Assembly (NCBI RefSeq): GCF_000012645.1
Contig: NC_007577.1
Span: 1,645,205 to 1,709,204 of the forward strand
Reading direction: 5' to 3'
Source: Prochlorococcus marinus str. MIT 9312
GTDB taxonomy: Bacteria; Cyanobacteriota; Cyanobacteriia; PCC-6307; Cyanobiaceae
Length of the DNA: 64,000 nt
Part shown: piece after piece, positions 1 to 8,786 of the stretch
Position numbering within the stretch: position 1 is the stretch's first letter
Layout: each line of letters begins with the position of its first letter
Translations under genes and position numbers: made by a program
Notes under the pieces: generated by a model
What the model was told of the DNA's origin: nothing
Database searches by the model: none
Seen by the model: the letters and a program-made list of their open reading frames with translations, nothing else

Positions 1-470
1 TCAAACTCTGGCAGATCATCTTCAAATGGAATCCATACTTCCCAATTTTCAGGGAAAGCAATAGTCGTCTCAAATCCTTTATCTTTTAAATTATCTGCTT
101 GTTTTTTTGCTGATTCATAGCTAGCAAAAGGACCAAAAACAATTCTTTCAATTGTTTTTGGATTTTTTATGGGTATATCCACCCAGGTAATATTAATCTG
201 TTTTGATTTATGTTTGATCCCATTTGATGAATGCAAGTTTAAAAAGCCTGCATCAGTTATAAAATTTATATTCCTTTTCCTAGAAAAACTATCATTTTCC
301 CCGCCAAGATATTGCTTTAAACCTATTAAAAATTTTCCTTTTTTAATTTCTGTATTGAGATCAACATTTAGCGATTCTTCTGCGACTAGATTAGAAGTAA
401 ATTTAGTGTTAATTATTAAAATAGAAATAAATCCTAAAAATAAATTTAAAAAGGTAAATTTAAGTTTCAT
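1..470 (-). CDS. SpoIID/LytB-domain protein, N-terminal part (runs off the window)
   Basis: Reading the minus strand from an ATG at 470 gives an open frame of about 156 codons that leaves the window with no stop. It starts with a hydrophobic signal-like segment (residues about 5-30, with F, L and I rich) followed by VAEES, which fits an exported protein. Further on, a segment beginning ERIVFGPFASYESAKKQ and the motif EVWIPF resemble the region before the catalytic core of cyanobacterial SpoIID/LytB proteins. That family includes peptidoglycan-acting amidase enhancers and lytic enzymes. The diagnostic core lies outside the window, so the family call is from recall of the N-terminal pattern. 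It is divergent from rpmI. Confidence 0.6.
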   Translation of the reverse strand, partial: MKLKFTFLNLFLGFISILIINTKFTSNLVAEESLNVDLNTEIKKGKFLIGLKQYLGGENDSFSRKRNINFITDAGFLNLHSSNGIKHKSKQINITWVDIPIKNPKTIERIVFGPFASYESAKKQADNLKDKGFETTIAFPENWEVWIPFEDDLPEF

Positions 471-506
471 AAGTAGCAAATTTCCCTATCAATTAAAAAC
501 TTTAAT

Positions 507-535
507 TTGCACCAATGCATATAAAGGTTTAGATT
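507..535 (+). promoter_or_regulatory. Candidate promoter for rpmI-rplT
   Basis: TTGCAC at 507-512 and TAGATT at 530-535 are separated by 17 bases, a sigma-70-like arrangement ending 26 bases before the rpmI start. In such AT-rich DNA this can arise by chance, so it is only a candidate. Confidence 0.3.
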
Positions 536-561
536 ATCCTAATTAAACATATTTGACTTAA

Positions 562-759
562 ATGTCTAAACTAAAAACTCGTAAATCAGCTGCCAAAAGA
601 TTTAAAGCTACTGCAACGGGTAAATTCATGAGAAGAAGAGCTTACCATAATCATTTACTTGATCATAAAAGCTCAAAGTTAAAAAGACATCTTTCAACAA
701 AAGCCGTAGTTGATGAAAGAGATGCCGATAATGTAAAATTGATGATTCCATACGCATAA
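562..759 (+). CDS. rpmI: 50S ribosomal protein L35
   Basis: A 65-residue, very basic protein beginning [20 protein letters not shown] and containing the [14 protein letters not shown] segment typical of bacterial L35. It is a component of the large ribosomal subunit. The length is exactly that expected for the family. rplT follows 28 bases downstream, as in most bacteria. infC, which often precedes this pair elsewhere, is absent: the upstream neighbour is a divergent SpoIID-like gene. An L20-type autoregulatory leader spanning infC is therefore not possible in its usual form. Confidence 0.97.
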
Positions 760-787
760 ATCGTTCACCCATTTTCCTTAGTAATTC

Positions 788-1135
788 ATGGCACGTGTAA
801 AAAGAGGCAATATAGCCAGAAAAAGAAGAAACAAAATCTTAAATCTTGCAAAAGGTTTTAGAGGTGGAAACAAAAATCTTTTCAGAACAGCAAATCAAAG
901 AGTAATGAAAGCTCTTTGTAATGCTTACAGAGATAGAAGAAGAAGAAAAAGAGATTTTAGAAGACTGTGGATTTCTAGAATTAATGCTTCAGCCAGAATA
1001 AATGGTACGAACTATAGCAAGTTAATAAATGGCATGAAAAATTCTGAAATTATCATTAATAGAAAAATGCTTGCTCAATTAGCCTTAAATGACCCAAAAT
1101 GTTTTGAAAAAATAGTTTCTTCAGTTAGCAATTAA
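788..1135 (+). CDS. rplT: 50S ribosomal protein L20
   Basis: A 115-residue basic protein starting [14 protein letters not shown] with the conserved [18 protein letters not shown] region and the C-terminal NRKMLAQLA motif of L20. L20 binds 23S rRNA early in large-subunit assembly and in many bacteria represses its own operon. The length is normal. It sits 28 bases after rpmI and 36 bases before the TPR gene, so co-transcription is likely. The start is the only ATG that gives the family N-terminus. Confidence 0.97.
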   Translation: MARVKRGNIARKRRNKILNLAKGFRGGNKNLFRTANQRVMKALCNAYRDRRRRKRDFRRLWISRINASARINGTNYSKLINGMKNSEIIINRKMLAQLALNDPKCFEKIVSSVSN

Positions 1136-1171
1136 AAAAAAGAATATAATCTTAAAAAATAATTCTAAATA

Positions 1172-1729
1172 ATGGAAATATCTTCCTTTCAATCCTATAT
1201 AATAATTCTTTTTGTAGTACTAATAATAATTTCTATTTTTGTTTTAAGACAATTTTTAAGAACAAGAAGTGAAGAATTGAATTTAGTAAAATTTGAACAA
1301 AAAGGTTTAGATTCCATAACTCAAGCCACAGAATTATATGAATTTGGCTCTATTCAGATAAAAAAAAGATTATATTCTGAAGCAACTAAGACTTTTTTAA
1401 AAGCTATTGATAATTATGAAAATGAACCTGATGAGGCCAAAGCCATTATAAATAATGCTTTAGGATTTTCTTATGCTGCCCAAAATGAGTTTAAAAAAGC
1501 AATTAAACACTATAACTCAGCAATAAAATCACTCCCCGAATATCCAATAGCCTTAAATAATCTTGCATCAGCACAACAGCGTTTATTGGAATATGACTTG
1601 GCATATGCCACTTATCAGAAGGTTTTAGTTATAGATCCAAAAAACAAAACCGCAATTAAAAAAAGTAAGGAATTAGAAAAAAGAAATAACTACAAACCTT
1701 ATCAAGGGATAAAAGATAAAGGATTTTAA
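1172..1729 (+). CDS. Membrane-anchored TPR protein, Ycf37-like
   Basis: A 185-residue protein with one N-terminal membrane segment (residues about 8-26, [16 protein letters not shown]) and then three tetratricopeptide-like repeats. Visible repeat cores are [36 protein letters not shown] and [21 protein letters not shown]. Size, single anchor and three TPRs match Ycf37, a cyanobacterial and plastid factor that assists photosystem I assembly or stability. The assignment rests on architecture rather than a diagnostic motif, so it could be another small TPR protein. It is followed after two bases by thiG, indicating one transcript. Confidence 0.6.
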   Translation: MEISSFQSYIIILFVVLIIISIFVLRQFLRTRSEELNLVKFEQKGLDSITQATELYEFGSIQIKKRLYSEATKTFLKAIDNYENEPDEAKAIINNALGFSYAAQNEFKKAIKHYNSAIKSLPEYPIALNNLASAQQRLLEYDLAYATYQKVLVIDPKNKTAIKKSKELEKRNNYKPYQGIKDKGF

Positions 1730-1731
1730 AT

Positions 1732-2526
1732 ATGGACAATTATTCATCTTTACGAATTGGAGGAAAACAATTTTCCAGTAGATTAATGGTAGGTACTGGC
1801 AAATACAAATCTACACAAGATATGGTAGAAAGTTTGTCAAATTCAGACACAGAAATTATAACTGTCGCTGTTAGAAGAATTAAAAATGATCAGACCGGAG
1901 ACAATTTACTCGAAAAGATTAACTGGAAAAAATACTGGATGCTTCCTAATACAGCTGGTTGTGTGAATGCCGATGAAGCCGTCAGAATAGCAATGTTGGG
2001 AAGAGAGCTTGCAAAATTATCTGGTCAAGAAGAAAATAATTTTGTCAAGTTGGAAGTGATTCCTGACAAAAAATATTTGTTGCCAGACCCAATAGAAACG
2101 GTAAAGGCAGCTGAAGTTTTAATAAAAAAAGGTTTTGCTGTACTTCCCTATATAAATGCAGATCCTATTCTTGCAAAAAGACTAGAAGAATTAGGTTGTT
2201 CAACTGTAATGCCATTAGGCTCGCCTATTGGCTCCGGACAAGGTTTATTAAATTTATCAAACATAGCGATAATTATTGAGAATGCCAAAGTACCTGTGAT
2301 AATTGACGCAGGGATTGGAGTGCCAAGTGAAGCATCTCAAGCTATGGAACTTGGAGCCGATGGTGTTTTAATCAATAGTGCAATAGCACAAGCTAAAAAT
2401 CCCCCTCTAATGGCTCAAGCAATCAATTATGGCGTAAAAGCAGGCAGGCAAGCTTTTCTTGCAGGAAGAATTAAAAAACAAGACTTTGCAATAGCAAGTT
2501 CACCAGAGAAAAACATATCTATCTAA
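1732..2526 (+). CDS. thiG: Thiazole synthase ThiG
   Basis: This 264-residue protein makes the thiazole phosphate carboxylate ring of thiamine from deoxyxylulose phosphate, dehydroglycine and ThiS thiocarboxylate. It has a TIM-barrel pattern: [10 protein letters not shown] near the start, the NTAGC segment, a KLEVIPD segment containing the likely Schiff-base lysine region, [11 protein letters not shown], and [20 protein letters not shown] binding the phosphate. Length is normal. It begins two bases after the TPR gene. No THI-box (TPP riboswitch) is possible directly upstream because the preceding gene abuts it. A ThiO-like oxidase that could supply dehydroglycine is encoded at 46.4 kb. Confidence 0.96.
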   Translation: MDNYSSLRIGGKQFSSRLMVGTGKYKSTQDMVESLSNSDTEIITVAVRRIKNDQTGDNLLEKINWKKYWMLPNTAGCVNADEAVRIAMLGRELAKLSGQEENNFVKLEVIPDKKYLLPDPIETVKAAEVLIKKGFAVLPYINADPILAKRLEELGCSTVMPLGSPIGSGQGLLNLSNIAIIIENAKVPVIIDAGIGVPSEASQAMELGADGVLINSAIAQAKNPPLMAQAINYGVKAGRQAFLAGRIKKQDFAIASSPEKNISI

Positions 2527-2686
2527 TTTTCTAAATTTAAACAAAGTTTACACGAGACTAAAAATTTATTTTTTGATTCTATTTTCCTAATTAAGAAAGA
2601 AGATTTGAAACTTTTTACAATGTTTTTTCGCAAATGGGAAGCACACTGTAGTAATTTAATAAATATATTATGAATCTATTAATTCT

Positions 2687-2690
2687 GGAG
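2687..2690 (+). promoter_or_regulatory. Ribosome binding site for sqdB
   Basis: GGAG lies six bases before the GTG at 2697. This supports the GTG start of sqdB. Strong Shine-Dalgarno sequences are uncommon in this window, so it is informative. Confidence 0.5.
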
Positions 2691-2696
2691 TTCTGA

Positions 2697-3890
2697 GTGA
2701 AAGTTATTGTTCTTGGTGGAGATGGTTTTTGCGGTTGGCCTTGTGCGGTGAATTTAGCAGAGCAAAATCATGATGTAATAATTGTCGACAATTTAAGTCG
2801 TAGAAAAATAGATATTGATCTAGAAGTAGAATCTTTAACTCCGATCTCTTCGATAACAGAAAGACTTTCTGCATGGGAAGAGATTGGTGGTAAACCTATG
2901 AGATTTCTTAATATGGATATCTCTAAACAATATCAAAAATTACTGAATTTGCTTATTGAAGAGAAACCAGATTCAGTTATCCATTTCGCAGAACAAAGAG
3001 CAGCGCCTTACTCGATGAAATCGAGTTTTACGAAAAGATATACAGTTGATAATAATGTTAATGGCACGCACAACCTTCTAGCTGCAATCGTAGAATCTAA
3101 TTTAGATATTCATGTTGTTCATTTAGGAACAATGGGAGTCTACGGATATGGATCCCATAGAGGTGCAACAATTCCAGAAGGTTATTTAAAGGTTGAAGTT
3201 CCACAACCAGATGGAAGCCGCTTTGAAGAAGAAATATTACACCCTGCAAGTCCAGGTAGTGTTTACCATATGACAAAAACTTTAGATCAATTATTATTTC
3301 TTTACTACAACAAAAATGATCTTGTAAGAATAACTGATCTGCATCAAGGTATTGTTTGGGGAACAAATACAGAAGCAACTTTGAAAGATCCTAGATTGAC
3401 AAACAGATTTGATTATGACGGAGATTATGGAACTGTTCTAAACAGATTTCTCATGCAAGCTGCTATTGGATATCCTTTAAGTGTTCATGGAACAGGAGGG
3501 CAAACAAGAGCATTTATACATATAAAAGATTCGGTAAAATGTGTGCAACTTGCTCTTGAGAATCCTCCAAAATCTGGAGAGAGAGTCAAAATCTTTAATC
3601 AAATGACTGAAAGTCATCAAGTTGGGGAGCTAGCTAAAAAAATTGCATCTCTCACAGGGGCTGATATCAATTATTTACCAAATCCAAGGAACGAAGCCGT
3701 TGAAAATGATTTGATTGTTGATAATAAATGCTTTATAGAATTAGGTTTAAATCCAACCACTCTTGATAATGGCTTATTAGAAGAAGTTGTTGAAGTTGCT
3801 AAAAAATACTCCAAGAGATGTGATTTAAAACGCATACCTTGTGTTTCATCCTGGACTAAAAAACAAGCTGAGGCTATAAAGACTAATTAA
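2697..3890 (+). CDS. sqdB: UDP-sulfoquinovose synthase
   Basis: A 397-residue short-chain dehydrogenase/reductase family enzyme that converts UDP-glucose and sulfite to UDP-sulfoquinovose, the head-group donor for sulfolipid. The N-terminus VIVLGGDGFCGWP is the NAD-binding loop peculiar to SqdB. The catalytic YxxxK is Y190-K194 (YHMTK). The HLGTMGVYGYG and QTRAFIHIKDSVKC segments are also family hallmarks. It starts with GTG, supported by GGAG upstream. sqdX follows 27 bases later, forming the two-gene sulfolipid operon. Sulfolipid lets marine picocyanobacteria replace phospholipids, saving phosphorus. Confidence 0.97.
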   Translation: MKVIVLGGDGFCGWPCAVNLAEQNHDVIIVDNLSRRKIDIDLEVESLTPISSITERLSAWEEIGGKPMRFLNMDISKQYQKLLNLLIEEKPDSVIHFAEQRAAPYSMKSSFTKRYTVDNNVNGTHNLLAAIVESNLDIHVVHLGTMGVYGYGSHRGATIPEGYLKVEVPQPDGSRFEEEILHPASPGSVYHMTKTLDQLLFLYYNKNDLVRITDLHQGIVWGTNTEATLKDPRLTNRFDYDGDYGTVLNRFLMQAAIGYPLSVHGTGGQTRAFIHIKDSVKCVQLALENPPKSGERVKIFNQMTESHQVGELAKKIASLTGADINYLPNPRNEAVENDLIVDNKCFIELGLNPTTLDNGLLEEVVEVAKKYSKRCDLKRIPCVSSWTKKQAEAIKTN

Positions 3891-3917
3891 AATTCCTGAA
3901 ATAATTACCCGAAGAAA

Positions 3918-5051
3918 GTGAAAATTGCACTGTTTACTGAAACTTTTTTACCTAAAGTTGACGGCATAGTCACAAGACTGACTAAAACGATTGAATTTTT
4001 AATAAAAAATGGTGATGAAGTTATTATTTTTTGTCCAGAGGGGTGTCCAGAATCATATATGGGAGCAACTGTAGTTGGAGTTGCTGCAATGCCCTTACCA
4101 CTATACCCAGAGTTGAAGCTTGGTTTACCAGGTCCTGCAGTTTCAGATAAGTTAGAAAAATTCAACCCAGATTTGATTCATGTTGTTAATCCAGCTGTAC
4201 TTGGCTTAGGTGGCATATGGTTGGCGAAAACTAATAATATTCCTTTAATTGCTAGCTATCATACTCATCTTCCAAAATATCTGGAATATTACGGTATGGG
4301 TATGTTAGAGCCACTTTTGTGGGAATTACTTAAAGCAGCTCATAATCAAGCCTTATTAAATTTATGTACTTCCACCGCTATGGTCAATGAGTTAAAAGAT
4401 AAAGGTATTCAAAGGACTGCTCTATGGCAAAGAGGAGTAGATACTTACAGTTTCCGACCAGATTTGAGAAGTGAGGCAATGAGAGGAAAATTATTTGGGA
4501 AATATCAAGATGCTAATTTCCTATTGATTTATGTAGGAAGATTATCCGCAGAAAAACAAATTGAGAGAATAAAACCAGTCTTAGAAAGTATTCCTAATGC
4601 ATGCCTAGCACTTGTAGGTGACGGACCATATAGAAACCAGCTTGAAAAAATATTCGAGAATACCAAGACTAATTTCATAGGATATTTATCTGGAGATGAA
4701 CTTGCTAGCGCCTATGCCTCTGGTGATATATTTTTATTTCCCTCTAGTACAGAAACACTTGGATTGGTTTTACTAGAAGCAATGGCAGCAGGATGTCCAG
4801 TTATAGGAGCAAATAAAGGAGGAATTCCAGACATAATTAGCGATGGTATTAATGGTTGTTTATATGATCCTGATGAAAAAGACAATGGTGAACAAAGTTT
4901 AATTGAAGCAACAAAAAAAATTCTAGAGAATGAAGATAAAAGAGAAGTTATGAGGAAAGAGGCACGAAACGAAGCAGAAAAATGGGATTGGAATCAAGCA
5001 ACGTTACAACTGCAAAATTATTATTCAGATACTCTCAAAGAAATAGATTAA
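3918..5051 (+). CDS. sqdX: Sulfoquinovosyltransferase (sulfolipid synthase) SqdX
   Basis: A 377-residue GT4-type glycosyltransferase that moves sulfoquinovose from UDP-sulfoquinovose to diacylglycerol. It begins (GTG) with KIALFTETFLPKVDGIVTRL, the usual SqdX N-terminus. It carries SYHTHLPKYLEYYGMG, the nucleotide-binding YVGRLSAEKQIE, and the EX7E-type motif around ETLGLVLLEAMAAG. Length matches the family. It is the second gene of the sqdB-sqdX pair, ends 12 bases before a convergent small ORF, and acts at the thylakoid or cytoplasmic membrane surface. Confidence 0.96.
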   Translation: MKIALFTETFLPKVDGIVTRLTKTIEFLIKNGDEVIIFCPEGCPESYMGATVVGVAAMPLPLYPELKLGLPGPAVSDKLEKFNPDLIHVVNPAVLGLGGIWLAKTNNIPLIASYHTHLPKYLEYYGMGMLEPLLWELLKAAHNQALLNLCTSTAMVNELKDKGIQRTALWQRGVDTYSFRPDLRSEAMRGKLFGKYQDANFLLIYVGRLSAEKQIERIKPVLESIPNACLALVGDGPYRNQLEKIFENTKTNFIGYLSGDELASAYASGDIFLFPSSTETLGLVLLEAMAAGCPVIGANKGGIPDIISDGINGCLYDPDEKDNGEQSLIEATKKILENEDKREVMRKEARNEAEKWDWNQATLQLQNYYSDTLKEID

Positions 5052-5063
5052 ACATTATTTAAA

Positions 5064-5312
5064 TTATGCTACGTGTGGAGGCGTAGGATTACTATACGAA
5101 CTTAAAGGAAGTATTAGGGTAGCTATATTTTGATTCTTTTCAGGCCTTTTTTTCTTTGAGAATTTTTTACCAAAAGGTACTCTTATAACATTAGTTCCTT
5201 CAATGGAACAAATATTTGAGTTATCCCCTGAAAAATTATTAACAAAATTTGGCAAGTTTATACCTTTTATTGGCAAGTGTTTAACATTACCAGATTTAAA
5301 ATCTTTAGTCAT
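5064..5312 (-). CDS. Hypothetical small protein (82 residues)
   Basis: An ATG-initiated 82-residue frame with no recognised domain. It is basic in the middle (GKKFSKKKRPEKNQ) and has a hydrophobic stretch near residues 62-72 (IATLILPLSS). It lies between convergent sqdX and the end of gcvP, on the gcvP strand and 129 bases beyond the gcvP terminator. No other long frame occupies the space, and its residue mix is not the Phe/Asn/Lys/Ile bias of random frames in this AT-rich DNA. That gives moderate support for a real gene. Confidence 0.45.
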   Translation of the reverse strand: MTKDFKSGNVKHLPIKGINLPNFVNNFSGDNSNICSIEGTNVIRVPFGKKFSKKKRPEKNQNIATLILPLSSYSNPTPPHVA

Positions 5313-5426
5313 AGCTTCAAATACCCCAAAAAATTTGATGCTCGGTTATTTTAATCAAAAAATCTAAAAAAATTCTATAAGAAAATATTAAATTTTTATT
5401 CATATTGATAATAACTAAGTAAATAC

Positions 5427-5442
5427 AAGGACGCTAGTCCTT
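5427..5442 (-). terminator. Hairpin terminator candidate after gcvP
   Basis: AAGGAC and GTCCTT form a perfect six-pair stem with a four-base loop directly at the gcvP stop codon, followed on the minus strand by a weak T-rich tail (GTATTTACTT). It is one of very few GC-containing hairpins at a gene end in this window. The imperfect T tract lowers confidence. Confidence 0.5.
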
Positions 5443-8351
5443 TAAGCACATTTTTTTTCGTCTAAAGTCTCTTCTTGATTGACATTGCAAGAACAAATTA
5501 AATTGCGATCACCATATGCATTATTAATCCTAGAAACTGCAGACCAAAACTTGATAGCTGTTTGAGTGCCATAAGGAAAAGAAGCTTTTTCCTTCGAATA
5601 AGGATAATTCCAAGTATCAGCAATCAACTCTTTAAGAGTATGAGGAGCATTACTTATTACATTATTATTATTTAATTCAATATTATTTTCTATTTCACTG
5701 ATTTCTTCCCCGATCAATAGCATAGCCTCACAAAATCTATCCAATTCTGCCAAACTCTCACTTTCAGTAGGCTCTATCATTATGGTCTCTGGAACAGGCC
5801 AACTAATTGTTGGGGCATGAAAACTATAATCTATTAATCGTTTAGCTAAATCATTTACACTCAAACCAGTTTTTGATTTTAAATCTCTAAAATCTAAAAT
5901 ACATTCATGTGCTACAAAATTATTTTTTCCTTTATAGAGAATCTTGAATTTATGCTTTAAAGTATGCGCAATATAATTAGCCGATAAAATTGCATGCGAA
6001 GTTGCTTTCCTTAAACCACAAAGACCAGCCATTTTTATGTACATCCAACTGATTGGAAGAATACTTGCACTCCCGTGCTTGGCAGAAGATACGTAATTTG
6101 AACTGTTGGATAAATTATTATCCTTTAAAGAATGAGTAGGAAGAAATGGGCTTAAAGTTTCTGATGCAGCAACTGGACCCACTCCTGGACCTCCTCCTCC
6201 ATGTGGAATACAGAATGTCTTATGTAAATTCAAATGACAAATGTCAACTCCATAGTTCCCCGGTTTGCATAATCCAACCTGAGCATTAAGATTTGCTCCA
6301 TCTAAATAAACAAATCCCCCAATAGAGTGAATTAAGTCACAAATCTTTCTGATTTGTAATTCAAAAACTCCATGAGTAGAAGGGTAAGTCAACATCAGAG
6401 CGCCAATTTGAGTATCAAATTTCGTCACCTTAATCGACAAATCTTGAAAATCAATATTTCCTTCTTCATCACATTCAACAGTTAAAACATCAAAACCTGC
6501 CATAACTGCACTAGCAGGATTTGTTCCATGAGCACTTTTAGGAATTAAACATTTTTTTCTTGAAAGTTCCCCTTTTGATACAAAATAAGAATTTATTGCC
6601 AATAAGCCTGCAAACTCTCCTTGAGAGCCTGCATTTGGTTGAAAAGAAACTGATTTTAAACCAACAATATCACTTATCCATTTTTCAAGGTCAGATATTA
6701 TTTTTGAATAGCCCTTAGTTTGGTTTGGTGGAGAAAAAGGATGAATTGAAGATAAATTAGCCCAAGAGACTGGATTTAACTCCGCTGCAGAATTTAACTT
6801 CATGGTACAGCTTCCTAATGGCATCATTCCATCAACTAAAGAAAAATCTTTTTCAGCAAGACGGAATATATATCTCATTAATTCAGTTTCACTTTGGTAA
6901 GTTGTGAATATATCTTGCTGCATCCATTCAGTAGACCTCAAAGCTAGACTTTCAAGCTGAAATCCCTGATCAAATTTTATATTGTCTAAATCTTCTTTTT
7001 TTTCTATAACATTTGCTATGAAAGTTAAAATATCTTCGATTTCTTTTTCATTACTCATCTCATCTAAAGAGATCCCAAAGCCAGTTGAGTTTTCAATAGT
7101 TGATCCCAAAGGCAAAATTCTTAGGTTGTAACCATTGTTTAAAGCTTCATTATGAATTTTTTGGGAATGCTCAGAATAAACATCAACACTATCAAATCTA
7201 ATCCCATCGGGAATATCAAAACCCAAATCAGCCAAACATGATTCTAAATTTATTCTCAACTGCACTAATCTCTTAGCAATTTGCGTTAAACCGGTAGGTC
7301 CATGATAAATAGCATAAAAAGAAGAAATTATGGCTAACAAAGATTGAGCAGTACAAATATTACTAGTAGCCTTCTCCCTTCTAATATGTTGCTCTCTTGT
7401 TTGTAATGCAAGTCTTAAAGATTTTTCTCCATTTTTAGAGAGAGTTTGACCAACAATTCTTCCAGGGATAAGCCTTTTATATTTTTCGCTACACGCAAAA
7501 AATGCAGCGTGGGGTCCACCAAAACCCAATGGAACTCCAAATCTTTGCATACTGCCCACTGCAACATCCACACCAAATTCAGAGATTGGTTTAATTAAAA
7601 CTTGTGCCAGTGGATCAATACATCCCGTCACAATAATTTCTGATCTATGTGCTTGGGATATTAAAAATGTGGGATCAAATAATTCCCCATTTTTACCGGG
7701 TAATTGCAACAAAATTCCAAAAACATCATCATGATTAGGAAGATTGCTTTGATTAAAGCGTTTTAAGGATATTCCCAAAGGTTTTGCTCTGGTTTGTAGA
7801 ACATTGAAAGTATGGTCAAAAACATTTGATTCCACCAAATAAAGTTTTGAAGATTTATTTTTTCTTGCCGCAAAACTCATGGCCATAGCTTCAGCAGCAG
7901 CAGTGCCCTCATCTAACAAAGATGCATTGGCGATAGGGAATCCTGTCAGTTCACAAACAATAGTCTGAAAATTAAAAAGAGCTTCTAATCTTCCTTGTGC
8001 AATTTCTGCTTGGTATGGAGTATAAGACGTGTACCACCTAGGATTTTCAAGCACATGCTTTTGAATTACTTTAGGCATGTGATTGTCATAATAACCAAGC
8101 CCTATTAAGGATCTCATTTTGGTGTTTTTATTCGCAATCTCTTCTAATTCATTTAAAGCCTCAATTTCTGAGCAACCTTGGGGCAATATTTCTGAAGATT
8201 TATCGTTAAGCTGAATATCTTCAGGAATAACTTGATTTATAAATTGATCAATATTATTAAAACCAATCTTAGAGAGCATTTTCTGCTCATCAACATCACT
8301 CAAACCAAGGTGTCTATTAATAAATAAATCTGAATTAACGGTGGATTTCAT
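5442..8351 (-). CDS. gcvP: Glycine dehydrogenase (decarboxylating), P protein
   Basis: The large PLP-dependent subunit of the glycine cleavage system, about 969 residues, which is normal for the fused P protein. It decarboxylates glycine and passes the aminomethyl group to lipoyl-GcvH. The PLP lysine is K711 in NLHKTFCIPHGGGGPG. The N-terminal half has the FINRHLG start, and the C-terminal half the MLPLGSCTMKLN-type segment (MMPLGSCTMKLN). I chose ATG at 8351 over a TTG two codons upstream. gcvH is 43 bases upstream on the same strand. In cyanobacteria this system handles photorespiratory glycine and one-carbon supply. Confidence 0.97.
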   Translation of the reverse strand: MKSTVNSDLFINRHLGLSDVDEQKMLSKIGFNNIDQFINQVIPEDIQLNDKSSEILPQGCSEIEALNELEEIANKNTKMRSLIGLGYYDNHMPKVIQKHVLENPRWYTSYTPYQAEIAQGRLEALFNFQTIVCELTGFPIANASLLDEGTAAAEAMAMSFAARKNKSSKLYLVESNVFDHTFNVLQTRAKPLGISLKRFNQSNLPNHDDVFGILLQLPGKNGELFDPTFLISQAHRSEIIVTGCIDPLAQVLIKPISEFGVDVAVGSMQRFGVPLGFGGPHAAFFACSEKYKRLIPGRIVGQTLSKNGEKSLRLALQTREQHIRREKATSNICTAQSLLAIISSFYAIYHGPTGLTQIAKRLVQLRINLESCLADLGFDIPDGIRFDSVDVYSEHSQKIHNEALNNGYNLRILPLGSTIENSTGFGISLDEMSNEKEIEDILTFIANVIEKKEDLDNIKFDQGFQLESLALRSTEWMQQDIFTTYQSETELMRYIFRLAEKDFSLVDGMMPLGSCTMKLNSAAELNPVSWANLSSIHPFSPPNQTKGYSKIISDLEKWISDIVGLKSVSFQPNAGSQGEFAGLLAINSYFVSKGELSRKKCLIPKSAHGTNPASAVMAGFDVLTVECDEEGNIDFQDLSIKVTKFDTQIGALMLTYPSTHGVFELQIRKICDLIHSIGGFVYLDGANLNAQVGLCKPGNYGVDICHLNLHKTFCIPHGGGGPGVGPVAASETLSPFLPTHSLKDNNLSNSSNYVSSAKHGSASILPISWMYIKMAGLCGLRKATSHAILSANYIAHTLKHKFKILYKGKNNFVAHECILDFRDLKSKTGLSVNDLAKRLIDYSFHAPTISWPVPETIMIEPTESESLAELDRFCEAMLLIGEEISEIENNIELNNNNVISNAPHTLKELIADTWNYPYSKEKASFPYGTQTAIKFWSAVSRINNAYGDRNLICSCNVNQEETLDEKKCA

Positions 8352-8394
8352 ATCCAATTTTTCTATAACTTAGCCTATTAATAAAGATTTTGCT

Positions 8395-8784
8395 TTAATT
8401 TGGCATAACCTTTGATTTATATTCCTCAGAAGTCATCAAATCAGCAATTGATACTTTTGATTCTGGTTTCAAAATGACTAACCAACCTTCTCCAATCGGA
8501 TCATTCTGTAAAAGCTCAGGGTTATCAATAACACTTTCATTTACAGATACTATTTCCCCTGAAAAAGGCAGATAGACTTCCTCAACGGCCTTAACAGATT
8601 CTATTGTTCCAAAAGTCTCACCTTTCTCTAAAGTAGCCCCTTGATCAGCTAACTCAACAAAAACAATATCTCCTAATTGATCTATAGCAAATTCACTAAC
8701 TCCAATTTTTAACAATCCTTCTTCTTCTAAGACATATTCATGGGTATCAGCATAGTTGAGGTTGTCTGGAAACTGGTAAGACAT
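8395..8784 (-). CDS. gcvH: Glycine cleavage system H protein
   Basis: A 129-residue lipoyl carrier protein that shuttles the aminomethyl intermediate between the P, T and L proteins. The lipoylation site is K65 in GTIESVKAVEEVYLP, preceded by the standard DQLGDIVFVELADQG segment. Length fits the family. It lies between the PLP-lyase gene, two bases upstream, and gcvP, 43 bases downstream, so the three are almost certainly one operon. gcvT is far away at 26 kb. Confidence 0.97.
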   Translation of the reverse strand: MSYQFPDNLNYADTHEYVLEEEGLLKIGVSEFAIDQLGDIVFVELADQGATLEKGETFGTIESVKAVEEVYLPFSGEIVSVNESVIDNPELLQNDPIGEGWLVILKPESKVSIADLMTSEEYKSKVMPN

Positions 8785-8786
8785 GA

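Noticed and set aside
169..546. 125-codon plus-strand frame
   Set aside because: It lies opposite the SpoIID-like gene, and its residue mix (Phe, Lys, Ile, Ser) is that of an antisense shadow.
1730..1731. TPP riboswitch ahead of thiG
   Set aside because: Two bases separate thiG from the preceding gene and no THI-box core is seen inside that gene's end or in the operon leader.
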